DNA of 42,531 nucleotides from an uncultured Bacteroidales bacterium (GTDB taxonomy: Bacteria > Bacteroidota > Bacteroidia > Bacteroidales > UBA932), in assembly GCA_944322575.1 (NCBI GenBank), contig CALUPK010000017.1, positions 1 to 42,531 of the forward strand, given 5' to 3'. Below are positions 1 through 8,706 of this stretch, piece after piece. The notes under the pieces were generated by a model that saw nothing but the letters and a program-made list of their open reading frames with translations, was not told the origin of the DNA and searched no databases. Position 1 is the stretch's first letter. The number at the start of each line of letters is the position of its first letter. Both the position numbers and the translations under genes were made by a program.

Positions 1-32
1 TGATAATCTATCGTGAGTCTTTTCTGTGCCAT
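1..32 (-). CDS. Start of a leftward gene, clipped by the window edge
   Basis: Only the first ten codons are present, reading MAQKRLTIDY from an ATG at 32-30 on the minus strand, and the frame is still open at the edge. A TAAATTTG box lies upstream on the same strand (69-62), about 30 bases from the ATG, which is a normal distance for a Bacteroidota promoter. The gene would be divergent from the coiled-coil gene at 177. Too little is visible to name a family, and the call rests on the promoter box and the basic N-terminus. Confidence 0.35.
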   Translation of the reverse strand, partial: MAQKRLTIDY

Positions 33-61
33 GGCATTTATCATTTATTGCTTTGACGAGA

Positions 62-69
62 CAAATTTA
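62..69 (-). promoter_or_regulatory. Bacteroidota -7 box for the clipped leftward gene
   Basis: On the minus strand this reads TAAATTTG, matching TAnnTTTG. No good TTTG is visible at the expected -33 distance, so support is moderate. Confidence 0.35.
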
Positions 70-140
70 ACAATTCCGTCCCGAATTTTCTAAATTTGAC
101 TTCGTCATTTGTACTGTTGCACCTCGGCAAAGTAAATAAA

Positions 141-172
141 TTTCCTTCGCACTCGGTTTCTGCGTACATTTG
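141..172 (+). promoter_or_regulatory. Promoter for the coiled-coil gene at 177
   Basis: TACATTTG at 165-172 matches the -7 consensus TAnnTTTG. A weak -33 element, TTTC at 141-144, lies 20 bp upstream. The ATG at 177 follows only four bases after the box, so the transcript would start at or within a few bases of the start codon. Confidence 0.5.
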
Positions 173-176
173 TACT

Positions 177-896
177 ATGGATTGGGATTTTATCATACAC
201 TGTATACTGGCCGTGGGGCTGTCGGCGGCTCTGATTGCGCTGCTGGACAGCCGCATTAAACTGAGGAAGGAGCGGCGGAAGACATCGATGTTCTACGGCA
301 TTTCCAGGGACCTGGAGGGGGACACGTGGAAGCAGAAGGACGTTATCGAGGAGCAGAACGGTACGATACTGGAGCAGGACAGCACCATACGGGAACAGAA
401 GCACGAGATTGAAAGCCTCCAGGTAGACCTGAAGGAGAGTCGGGCAATGGCACGGATGCTGCTGGAGCGCGGCCAGGGCGACAACGGCAAGCTTACCGCC
501 TTCACCGAGCGACTGCTGATGCTCATCGACGAGACAGCCAACGTCCACTACGAAAGCGCATCCAGCCCCGCAACCCTTAGTCGCAGGCTCAAGGAGACCC
601 TTCAAACCGGACTCTCCGGCCACGAGGCTCTGGAGCAGATCAGCGGCCTCATCGAGACCTCCTACCCCGGCTTTCTCAGCGGACTCTTCGACGACTTTCC
701 CTGGCTGACCGACGACGACCGCCTGCTCATCTGCCTGATGTGCTGCGGCCTCTCCCCCAACGCCGCCAGCGTCATCCTCGACCGCGACCTCAACCGCCTC
801 AACAAATGGAAGACATCTCTCGCCAGGCAGATGGGCCTCTCCACCCGCCTCTCCAAATACCTCAAGGACCGGCTGGCCTCCTGCCGCTGCGCATAA
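177..896 (+). CDS. Membrane-anchored coiled-coil protein with a possible C-terminal helix-turn-helix
   Basis: This is a 239-residue protein that I do not assign to a named family. Residues about 4-24 form one hydrophobic segment, followed by a basic stretch. Residues about 40-115 are rich in Glu, Gln, Lys and Leu with heptad spacing, so a coiled coil is likely. The C-terminal part contains ICLMCCGLSPNAASVILD followed by RLNKWKTSLARQMG. This resembles the HTH tails of Bacteroidota membrane-associated regulators, where a 'cGlspkeiA' helix precedes a basic recognition helix, but the match is loose. I chose the ATG at 177 over the in-frame ATG at 96 because the -7 box lies between them and the membrane helix starts directly after 177. 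An inner-membrane sensor or regulator is an inference. Confidence 0.7.
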   Translation: MDWDFIIHCILAVGLSAALIALLDSRIKLRKERRKTSMFYGISRDLEGDTWKQKDVIEEQNGTILEQDSTIREQKHEIESLQVDLKESRAMARMLLERGQGDNGKLTAFTERLLMLIDETANVHYESASSPATLSRRLKETLQTGLSGHEALEQISGLIETSYPGFLSGLFDDFPWLTDDDRLLICLMCCGLSPNAASVILDRDLNRLNKWKTSLARQMGLSTRLSKYLKDRLASCRCA

Positions 897-984
897 CCTC
901 ACTGGAAGGCCTGTATACCACATCTTGCCTTGCTTGCCACCTCTTTAACTCTACCCCTTAGCATCTACCCCTTCTCACCATTTC

Positions 985-1245
985 CACCTTCCGAAGGTGC
1001 GTCAATTTCCCGCTTTTTCTGCTCACCTTCCGAAGGTGAGTAGATGCACCACCGCCACGAGAACGCCTGCTGCTGCTTTTGCCAATACCACAAGCCTTTT
1101 CCACCTTCCGAAGGTGAGTCAATTTCCCGCTTTTTCTGCTCACCTTCCGAAGGTGAGTAGATGCACCACCGCCACGAGAACGCCTGCTGCTGCTTTTGCC
1201 AATACCACAAGCCTTTTCCACCTTCCGAAGGTGAGTAGATGGCCT
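985..1245. repeat. 117-bp composite tandem repeat with palindromes CACCTTCCGAAGGTG
   Basis: The palindrome CACCTTCCGAAGGTG (7-bp arms around one central C) occurs exactly five times, starting at 985, 1024, 1102, 1141 and 1219. Spacings alternate 39, 78, 39, 78, so the true unit is 117 bp (985-1101 and 1102-1218) plus a partial third copy. The two full units differ at one base, position 1000. A decayed copy is recognisable near 1291-1311. The stretch is open in several frames on both strands because 117 is a multiple of three, but nothing supports translation. Confidence 0.9.
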
Positions 1246-1494
1246 TGCACTCCGCTCAAGAAGGTGACGGGTAAACGGCACTTTCGCCGGCACCTTCCGG
1301 ATGGCCGAAGGCAGGAATACTGATGGAGGACGCACATCACATAAATGCCACATAAACGCGATGAGAAAAAACTTCCGCAATGGCATAGATAGTGGCTGAA
1401 AATCAGGGGCTGCCGTTTAGAAAAAACTTCCGGGGCTTGCCAGGCGTGGAAACGGTACTTAATTTTGCGGCCGACTGCTGCAGGCATACAACTG

Positions 1495-1712
1495 GCAAAC
1501 AGATGACGACAGCAGACATACAATGAACAGAGAACGAACAAACTGCGAAATGAAAGTGTACAGAGGGTGAACAAACAACGAACAAATAGTGAACAGATAA
1601 CAAAAGTTGACAACAAACAGCGAACAGCAAACAGCTGACGACAGCGAGCAGACAGCTGACAGCAAACAGCAAACAACAAACAACAGACAGCAAAACAGCA
1701 GCCCCCACAACC
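1495..1712. repeat. Low-complexity AACAG/CAAACAG-rich tract
   Basis: The plus strand is a degenerate run of AACAG, CAAACA and GACAGC words with few T residues in its right half (about 1600-1710). All three minus-strand frames are largely open and would encode Leu/Val/Cys/Ser-rich simple sequence, which is a compositional effect. The tract ends about 35 bp before the permease start at 1747. Confidence 0.6.
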
Positions 1713-1746
1713 ACCAAGCAACTTACCAAAGCCATAACACACCGCC

Positions 1747-4097
1747 ATGAGACGCATACACTTCAACCGCCACACTCTCTTTTCCACCGTCCTGAATGTA
1801 ACGGGACTGACCCTCGCCCTCTCTGTGTTCATGATACTGATGGTGCAGGTGATGTACGACTGGAGATACGACAGATGTTATCCGGGATACGAGAACGTAT
1901 ACCGGCTGGAATACACCGCACATGAGGACATGAACGCCTACAGTGTGAACTGGTCCAGACCGATGATAACCATGATGAAGGATGTCCTGCCCCAGGCCGA
2001 GGCAATTGGAACGTACGTTTACGACAAGGGGGCCGCAGCAGCCATGCGGGAGGCCGGGAGCGACAAGTCCGGGGTAAGCCTTAAGTTCGCCGACTGCGAT
2101 TACGGTCTGCTGAAAGTATTCCCATTCGAATTTACGGAAGGGGACACCGCCCTGTTCCGCGCTCCGCGCATGGCGCTCATATCCGAAAGAGGAGCGGCAA
2201 AACTGTTCGGAAAGGAATCTCCGGTCGGAAAGGAAGTGGAGTTCAGTTCCTCTACCATAGTCAGGTACCGTCCCACACGTTTCACTATTGCGGGAGTCTA
2301 CCGGGATTTTCCGGAGAATTCGAGCATGGACCGGGAAATCCTCGTCAATCTCGGCAACACATCCTTGAACAATACCGGTGAATGGGCCTACTACTGCTAC
2401 GTCAGGACATCCGACCGAGACGGGCTGCAGTCGGTACTGGATACCTACGCATACGGGATGTCCGGGGGAAATGAAAAAGCCGGGTTCCGCCTCACTCCCC
2501 TGCACGACGCCTACTACAACCACAACACACAGCCCGACAACATCGCGAAAGGCAACCGCTCCACCACCATCACCCTCTTTTCCGTCGCCCTGCTCATCCT
2601 GATAATCGCCGCAATCAACTTCGTCAACTTTTCGATGGCCTCCGTTCCATTCCGCATCAAGGGTCTGAACACCAGAAGAGTCGTCGGGGCGACCCGGGGC
2701 AGCCTAATATGGAGCCAGCTGGGAACCACATTAGCATTGGTACTGACGGCATTTGTTCTCAGTGCAGGAGTTATGTCCATAGCTGCGACCACCGGCATTG
2801 CCTCCTATATCTCCGGCTCGCTCAGGGTGCAGGACAATCCGGCGGTGCTGCTCATCGGCCTGGGTGCCGCCACTGTCACAGCCCTCACGGCCGGCATCTT
2901 CCCCGCCCGCTACAGCACCTCCTTCAACCCGGCGATGGTGCTCAAGGGTTCCTTCTCCCTCTCGGCCCGGGGCCGGAACCTGCGCTCAGTCCTCGTCGGT
3001 GTCCAGTACCTCATCTCATTTGTCCTGATTATCTGCGCCCTCTTCATCACCCTGCAAGTCAAGTATATGAAGGGTTTCGACATGGGCTACGAACGGGAGC
3101 ATATAGTAGAGTTCAGCATCTCGAACGACTACAGCTTCAGCCGGGAGACCCTCCGGGAGAGCTCCTCGAGAACCCCGCCGTCACCGACGTCACATTCTCC
3201 GGCTACTCCATTGCCTCGGAGACGAAAATGCCCTGGGGCCGGTCGTACAACGATGAGCCGGTGGAGGTCGAGTGCCTGCCGGTAGAGAGCAACTTCATCT
3301 CCTTCTTCGGCCTGGAGCTGACCGGAGGCCGGGACTTCCTGCCCTCGGACGACCTCAGTCCGGACGGCACGATGATTGTCAACCAGACCTTCCTGGACAG
3401 GTACCCGTTCTACCGCATCGGTTCCAGATTTACCGGACACACCGACAACAGCACCATCATAGGCACCATCCGGGATTTCAACTTCAAGCCCCTCCAGCAC
3501 AGCATCGGTCCGTTCTGCCTGTACAACTTCGGCAGCACTCCCTGGTGGCAGCTGTCGACCGGATACGTGAAGATAATCCCCGGCGACATCCAGGCCACAT
3601 TTGACTTTATCCGCAAGACACTCCACGAGGCGGATCCATCCATCAGCCCCGAGGACATCGACATCCACTTCCTGGACGACACCGTCGGAAGCCTCTACGC
3701 CAAGGAGGACAGGCTGGGCCGCGTCATCACCACCGCATCCTGGATATCCCTGCTCATTTCAGTCATCGGCATCCTCGGCCTGGTGTACTTCGAGACGCAG
3801 TTCCGCCGCAAGGAGATAGCCGTCCGCCGCGTGCACGGGGCATCGGTAGCGGAGATTCTAACCATGATCAACCGCTACTACCTGACCATCACCCTCATCT
3901 GCTTCATCCTGACCGCACCAGTCTCCTTCATCATCATCCGCAAGTGGGTGTCCTCCTTTCCTTACCAGAGTCCGGTGCCGGTGTGGATATTCATTGCCGC
4001 CCTCGCCCTGAGTGCCGCAGTCACTGCCGTCACCGTCACCCTCTGCAGCCGCCGGGCCGCACTGCGCAATCCGGTCGAGTCCATCTCCAATGAATAG
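1747..4097 (+). pseudogene. FtsX/MacB-like ABC transporter permease, frameshifted once
   Basis: The gene encodes about 783 residues in total, the usual length of Bacteroidota MacB/FtsX-type permeases. These act with an ABC ATPase in lipoprotein or antimicrobial-peptide transport, or in signalling. Frame one runs from 1747 and has an N-terminal membrane helix, a MacB-like periplasmic domain and a three-helix FtsX block (about residues 275-440). After about 3155-3165 the homology moves to the frame ending at 4097. That part carries a second periplasmic domain and the C-terminal FtsX block with FRRKEIAVRRVHGAS. Reading RETLRE directly into LLENPAV needs removal of two bases from the GAGAGC at 3157-3162, or addition of one base. 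Everything else is intact, so this is either a recent mutation or an assembly error. No ATPase partner lies beside it. Confidence 0.85.
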
Positions 4098-4107
4098 AAT
4101 TTTTTCG

Positions 4108-4115
4108 TACTTTTG
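4108..4115 (+). promoter_or_regulatory. -7 box for the glucosaminidase gene
   Basis: TACTTTTG matches TAnnTTTG and lies 31 bp before the ATG at 4146, just after the permease stop. No clear -33 TTTG is visible. Confidence 0.45.
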
Positions 4116-4145
4116 TCCGTTCATGCACACAGCTGAACTGACGAC

Positions 4146-5153
4146 ATGAGACAGACACTGAATTTCAATACCATCCGGACGATAATCAAGGGAGCAGCGG
4201 CGGCCATAATCCTGCTGCTGGCAGTCCTGCCCGGCTACGGACAGCAGAGACTGACCCGTCAGGAATATATCGACAAGTACAAGGACGCGGCCATCCAGGC
4301 CATGAAGACCCACGGCATACCGGCCAGCATCACCCTGGCACAGGGATGTCTGGAATCAGGCGACGGCAACTCCGATCTGGCAGTCAAGGCCAACAACCAC
4401 TTCGGTATCAAATGCCACAACGACTGGAAGGGCCCGACATACTACAAAAAGGACGATGACCCGGGGAAATCCTGCTTCCGCAAATACCGCAACCCGGCAG
4501 AATCCTTCAAGGACCACTCCGACTTCCTGCGCTACAGGGACCGCTACGCATTTCTTTTCGACTTGGAAATCACCGATTACAAGGCCTGGTGCCACGGTCT
4601 GAAGAAAGCCGGCTACGCCACCGACCCGCAGTATGCGCAGCGGCTGATCAAGATCATCGAGGACTATCAGCTCTACCGCTTTGACCGCGAGATGTATGCC
4701 AAGGCCGAGCAGAACCGTAATCTCCTGCCTCCCAGCCCCAACGAGATCATGAAGGTCATGGAGCTCAATCCCGCCAGAACTTCCCTCCTCTACAAGTACT
4801 CCCGCAACCGCATCATCTACCAGCGCAACGGCGTGCCCTACATCCTGGCCGGCAACCTCGACACCTACGAGAGCATAGCCGGGGAGTACAACCTCTTCAC
4901 CAAGGAGCTGCTGCGGTACAACGACCTCAAAAAATCCAGGGACCTCCTCCCCGGCACAGTGGTCTACCTCCAGAGGAAAAAGGCCAAAGCTCAGAGGCAC
5001 ATGGAAATACATATTGCTGTGGAAGGCGACACCTACTATGACGTATCCCAGAAATACGGAGTACGCATGAAAAAACTCTTCAAGTACAATGACTACAAAA
5101 GCGGAGACATCCTTCACATCGGGGACGAGATCTTCCTCCGCAGGCACAGATAG
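4146..5153 (+). CDS. GH73 glucosaminidase with C-terminal LysM domains
   Basis: A peptidoglycan hydrolase that would cut beta-1,4 bonds after N-acetylglucosamine. A signal peptide covers about residues 1-33 (hydrophobic AAAAIILLLAVLPGYG). The glucosaminidase domain spans about 38-180. It includes TLAQGCLESGDGNS, which carries the catalytic-type Glu, then NNHFGIKCHNDW and the YATDPQYAQRLIKIIEDY helix typical of the family. Two LysM-like modules follow, at about 225-277 and 287-334; the last contains EGDTYYDVSQKYGV. The product should be exported and bound to the sacculus. The next gene, mltG, starts six bases after the stop, so the two are probably co-transcribed as a wall-remodelling pair. 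Confidence 0.92.
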   Translation: MRQTLNFNTIRTIIKGAAAAIILLLAVLPGYGQQRLTRQEYIDKYKDAAIQAMKTHGIPASITLAQGCLESGDGNSDLAVKANNHFGIKCHNDWKGPTYYKKDDDPGKSCFRKYRNPAESFKDHSDFLRYRDRYAFLFDLEITDYKAWCHGLKKAGYATDPQYAQRLIKIIEDYQLYRFDREMYAKAEQNRNLLPPSPNEIMKVMELNPARTSLLYKYSRNRIIYQRNGVPYILAGNLDTYESIAGEYNLFTKELLRYNDLKKSRDLLPGTVVYLQRKKAKAQRHMEIHIAVEGDTYYDVSQKYGVRMKKLFKYNDYKSGDILHIGDEIFLRRHR

Positions 5154-5159
5154 GACAAT

Positions 5160-6209
5160 ATGAACCGCAGGACACTCATCATAGCAGCAGCGGCCGCAGC
5201 AGTCATCATTGCGGCCTTCGGCCTCAACCGGTACATCACATATAAAAAGCCCAACACCGTGCAGGAGGGCGTCATCCTCATCTACCGCGACGCCACCTAT
5301 CAGGCAGTGGAGGACTCTATAAAAGCCTCAGGAACAATAAAGAATCTCAAAAGTCTGGAGCGTGCCGCCCGCAAGCGGGACTTAGCCTCCCACTTCGAGC
5401 CGGGCCGCTACGTCATAGAGCCGGGCATGTCGAACCAGTACATCATCCGCATGATAGCCAACGGCTGGCAGACTCCGGCAAAGGTCACCCTCAGGGGCTA
5501 TATCAAGACCCTCGACCGGCTGGCAGCATTCCTCGGCCGCAACTTCGAGGCCGACTCCGCCGCATTCGCCACAGCCTTGAAAGACACATCCATGATTGAC
5601 TCCCTCGGTTTCAGACCCGAGACCTTCATCGGCATGTTCATCCCCAACACCTACGAATTCTACTGGACCTCCAGCCCAGAGTCCGTCATCAAGCGGTTCA
5701 AGAAGGAGTACGATACCTTCTGGAACGGCAGGCGCGACCGCCTGGCCAAAGAGATCGGCCTGGACCGCAACGAGGTGATGACCCTCGCCTCCATAGTCAT
5801 AGGCGAGACCAACAACGCCGGAGAGATGCCCAAGATAGCCGGCGTGTACATGAACCGCCTCCACCGCGGCATGAGGCTCCAGGCCTGCCCCACCGTCATC
5901 TACGCCCATCTGGACACTGAGCCGGGACTGCGCCGTCTCCTGCACCGCCACCTGCAGATCGACTCCCCCTACAACACCTACAGAATAAAAGGGCTGCCAC
6001 CGGGACCGATTGCGATACCCACAGTGACAGCCATAGACGCGGTGCTGAATTACGAGAAATCCAACTACCTGTATTTCTGTGCAAAGCCCGAGTTCGACGG
6101 GACCCACAACTTCGCTTCCACCTACAGTCAGCACAAGGCCAACTCAAGGGCCTACAACAAGGCGTTCCGAGAGAGAGAAGCCTCCCGCAAAGCCTCCAAC
6201 GCAGCCTGA
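5160..6209 (+). CDS. mltG: Endolytic murein transglycosylase MltG (YceG family)
   Basis: MltG cleaves nascent glycan strands near the membrane and sets glycan chain length. The 349 residues match the family length. One N-terminal membrane helix (about 5-25) anchors the enzyme, followed by a LysM-like subdomain. The catalytic core contains LASIVIGET, with the conserved Glu, then IAGVYMNRLHRGMRLQACPT. The late motif YNTYRIKGLPPGPIAIP and the NYLYFCAKPEFDGTHNFA region are both hallmarks of the family. It sits six bases after the glucosaminidase. Its last 58 bases overlap, tail to tail, the end of the S41 protease on the other strand. Confidence 0.95.
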   Translation: MNRRTLIIAAAAAAVIIAAFGLNRYITYKKPNTVQEGVILIYRDATYQAVEDSIKASGTIKNLKSLERAARKRDLASHFEPGRYVIEPGMSNQYIIRMIANGWQTPAKVTLRGYIKTLDRLAAFLGRNFEADSAAFATALKDTSMIDSLGFRPETFIGMFIPNTYEFYWTSSPESVIKRFKKEYDTFWNGRRDRLAKEIGLDRNEVMTLASIVIGETNNAGEMPKIAGVYMNRLHRGMRLQACPTVIYAHLDTEPGLRRLLHRHLQIDSPYNTYRIKGLPPGPIAIPTVTAIDAVLNYEKSNYLYFCAKPEFDGTHNFASTYSQHKANSRAYNKAFREREASRKASNAA

Positions 6210-7774
6210 AACTCCGGACTCCGCGAGTTCATCACCCGGTAGAAGCAGTCCCGCGAGACGATAGAGCTGGCAGCCAGCGCCTTCATATACAGGCACAGGT
6301 CCTCACGGGAGCGTTCCAGCTCATCCTCCTTCAGTTCTATTCCCCTCTCCGAAGCCAGGGCCACAAGCCCGTCCACCATCCCGTCCGTAATCTTGAAACT
6401 GCGGTCGAACTTCTCGAAAGTGCGGTACTTCGACGTCCACGCGCTGCGGTTGCGGTCGCACAGTCCGTTCATATACTCAATGACTAACCCCTGCCTGAGC
6501 AGAGCCGCATAGTAATCCGTATATGAAGCCGTATCCTGAGGCACAAAGACATCAGGCATGATGCCTCCTCCGCCATATACAGTGCGCCCGAGCTTGAGGG
6601 TGCGGAACTTCAGCGAATCCGGAAACTGAATACTGTCACGGCTGAAAGACTCTCCGCGCAGATACCTCTCATAGAAATCCTTATAATACTGATCCGCATG
6701 TCCTGACTCATAATGAGACTGAATGACCCTGCCTGACGGTGTATGATAACGGGCGATGGTAAGCCTCAGCTCAGAGCCGTCATCAAGAGGCAGAGCCTGC
6801 TGCACCAACCCTTTGCCGAAAGAGCGCCTGCCCACAATGATGCCGCGGTCCTGATCCTGCACAGCCCCTGCAACTATCTCACTTGCCGAAGCTGAATTCT
6901 CATCAATCATAACCACCAACGGACCATGACGGTACAACCCATTGCCACGCGCCGACTCCTGCATCCTGGGTATCTTCCTGCCTTCAGTATACACGATCAG
7001 GTCTCCTGCTTCGAGAAACTCATTGGCTATGTTTATAGCCGTAGGCAAGTACCCGCCGGAGTTGCTGCGCAGGTCGAGTATCACTCCTCTGAGGACTCCG
7101 TCAAAAGAGCGGATTGCCTCCGCTATCTCATCCCGTGACTTAGCTGCGAAACGGCTGAGTTTAAGATACAGAACATCACTGTCCACTTTGTAGGCCGCAT
7201 CGAGACTGTTAATCGGAATCTTATCCCTTACCACCGTAAAATCCAGCGGATCCGCAGCCCCGCGCCGCAGCACTGTCAAAGAGACCTTCGTTCCTTTCTT
7301 TCCCCGCAGATAGCCGTACACCCCCTCATTGGTCAGTCCTATACCTGCGATATCGGATGTATCCACCCGTACTATCTTATCTCCGGCCAGAAGTCCTACT
7401 CTCTCCGAGGGACCTCCCGCCACCGTTGCCTGCACCGTCAGCGTATCCCTGATGACAGCGAACTCGATACCTATACCCTCGAACTCCCCCTGCAGCGGCT
7501 CGTTCATCGCCCGCACATCCTCCGCAGAGATATAGCTTGAGTGCGGATCGAGTTCCGCGATGGTAGCAGCTATGGCTTTTTCCACCAAGTCTCCGAAATC
7601 CACATCTTCGAGATACAGGCGGTCGATATAAAAAAGGGTCTGGTTGTACTTGCCGGCCGCCTTTGTCATCTCACTTCTCTGCTGGGCGCCGAGACCGGCG
7701 ACAGAAAGGATCATTGCCGCTGAAAGAGCCGCAGCGGCCCGGATGATATTTCCGTGCATATTCTTATTTCTCAT
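6152..7774 (-). CDS. S41 family C-terminal processing protease
   Basis: A periplasmic serine protease of the CtpA/Prc family, which trims or degrades exported proteins. An N-terminal signal peptide ends near GLGAQ. A PDZ domain follows (about residues 95-180), with the substrate loop GEFEGIGIEF. The catalytic domain contains ENSASASEIVAGA, where the middle Ser of SASAS aligns with the nucleophile, and RSFGKGLVQ with the general-base Lys 25 residues later. This is the third gene of the leftward rpsA-rnz operon. Starting at 7774 it overlaps rnz by 11 bp; the in-frame ATG at 7759 would remove the overlap and is equally possible. The 3' end overlaps mltG antisense. Confidence 0.95.
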   Translation of the reverse strand: MRNKNMHGNIIRAAAALSAAMILSVAGLGAQQRSEMTKAAGKYNQTLFYIDRLYLEDVDFGDLVEKAIAATIAELDPHSSYISAEDVRAMNEPLQGEFEGIGIEFAVIRDTLTVQATVAGGPSERVGLLAGDKIVRVDTSDIAGIGLTNEGVYGYLRGKKGTKVSLTVLRRGAADPLDFTVVRDKIPINSLDAAYKVDSDVLYLKLSRFAAKSRDEIAEAIRSFDGVLRGVILDLRSNSGGYLPTAINIANEFLEAGDLIVYTEGRKIPRMQESARGNGLYRHGPLVVMIDENSASASEIVAGAVQDQDRGIIVGRRSFGKGLVQQALPLDDGSELRLTIARYHTPSGRVIQSHYESGHADQYYKDFYERYLRGESFSRDSIQFPDSLKFRTLKLGRTVYGGGGIMPDVFVPQDTASYTDYYAALLRQGLVIEYMNGLCDRNRSAWTSKYRTFEKFDRSFKITDGMVDGLVALASERGIELKEDELERSREDLCLYMKALAASSIVSRDCFYRVMNSRSPEFQAALEALREASLSRNALL

Positions 7775-8696
7775 TTTTCTTCAATGGTACTTCAAATTCC
7801 TTGCCCTCCCATCCTATCTCGGTCTGCGGAAAGACCTCCCGGGTCTGCGCGAGAAGAACGGAGGGATCCTTGTATCGGGAGGAAAAATGCCCTATTACGA
7901 GCTTGCCCGCACCGGCTTTGAGGGCAGTCTCACCCGCCTGACGGGCAGTACTGTGGAACATCTCCGCCGCTTTATCCGCACAGTCATCCCCGAAGGTAGC
8001 CTCATGGTAAAGCAGGTCCACCCCACGGACAATCCCTGGAAGAGCGTCGAACACAGCTGTATCGCTGCAATATGCGAAGGAGCGCGGTTCATACGGACGG
8101 TATGTCAGGCTCTGCGTCTCGAGGACAGTTCCGTCCTCCCGCCTGACGTCCCTTCCTTCCTTGAGGGCAAGTATCTCCTCTACACTCAGGGACAATGCAG
8201 AGACGGCCTCCTTCCTAACATTGAGCTCAGGCTCCCGCTCGCGGAACAGGTATCCATACGTAGGAACCCTGTGCAGAAGGGGGAAAGCCGTTACAGTGAT
8301 ACCGTTGTCCTCCCAAACGGTCTCCGGCTCACCGGAGGTCAAGGGATGAAATATGATCGGGTAGCACTCTCTCTCGAGGAACTGCCCGCGGAAGAAGTCC
8401 AATATACCCCTGAAAGTCTCAGGCGCATAGATATGAAGAGGCTCCGTCCTGCCGGACATGGACAGGGTGGACATCAGGCCGAATATCCCGAAGACATGGT
8501 CTCCGTGTACGTGCGAGAGAAATATCCTCCCGGTCTTCATCAGGGAGATGCCGTGACGCTTCATGAGCATCTGACAGCCTTCGCCGCAGTCGATAAGCAG
8601 CAAGCGCCCACATATATTCAATATGTGAGCGCTGGGATATCTGTCCGTTGTCGGGGAGGCCGATGAGACTCCCAATGTCGTCAACGAAAACTTCAT
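7764..8696 (-). CDS. rnz: Ribonuclease Z
   Basis: This metallo-beta-lactamase-fold endonuclease matures tRNA 3' ends. The 310 residues match the family. It starts with MKFSLTTLGVSSASPTTDR, then has the zinc motif LSHVHGDHVFG (HxHxDH). Later metal and shape motifs are HRVPTYGYLF, YCSDTAVF, LLYHEATF and the C-terminal GHFSSRY. It lies ten bases after rpsA and runs into the S41 protease, so all three genes are probably on one transcript from the promoter at 10670-10701. Pairing with S1 links tRNA processing to translation capacity. Confidence 0.96.
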   Translation of the reverse strand: MKFSLTTLGVSSASPTTDRYPSAHILNICGRLLLIDCGEGCQMLMKRHGISLMKTGRIFLSHVHGDHVFGIFGLMSTLSMSGRTEPLHIYAPETFRGILDFFRGQFLERECYPIIFHPLTSGEPETVWEDNGITVTAFPLLHRVPTYGYLFREREPELNVRKEAVSALSLSVEEILALKEGRDVRREDGTVLETQSLTYRPYEPRSFAYCSDTAVFDALPGIVRGVDLLYHEATFGDDCADKAAEMFHSTARQAGETALKAGAGKLVIGHFSSRYKDPSVLLAQTREVFPQTEIGWEGKEFEVPLKKNEK

Positions 8697-8706
8697 AGGG
8701 AAGGGA

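Noticed and set aside
96-176. N-terminal extension of the coiled-coil gene from ATG 96
   Set aside because: The promoter box lies after it and the first 27 codons show no signal or membrane feature.
985-1233. CRISPR-like array
   Set aside because: The sequences between palindromes are themselves repeated (two spacer types alternating), so this is a 117-bp tandem repeat rather than an array of unique spacers.
958-1386. Minus-strand protein of 142 codons with THLRKV repeats
   Set aside because: It is only the translation of the DNA repeat, which is open in other frames on both strands too. No start, promoter or family supports it.
1403-1735. Minus-strand ORF rich in Leu, Val, Cys and Ser
   Set aside because: All three minus frames are open over this low-complexity tract, so the open frame is compositional.
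7644-8666. 340-codon rightward ORF over rnz
   Set aside because: Antisense to ribonuclease Z, with no recognisable domain.
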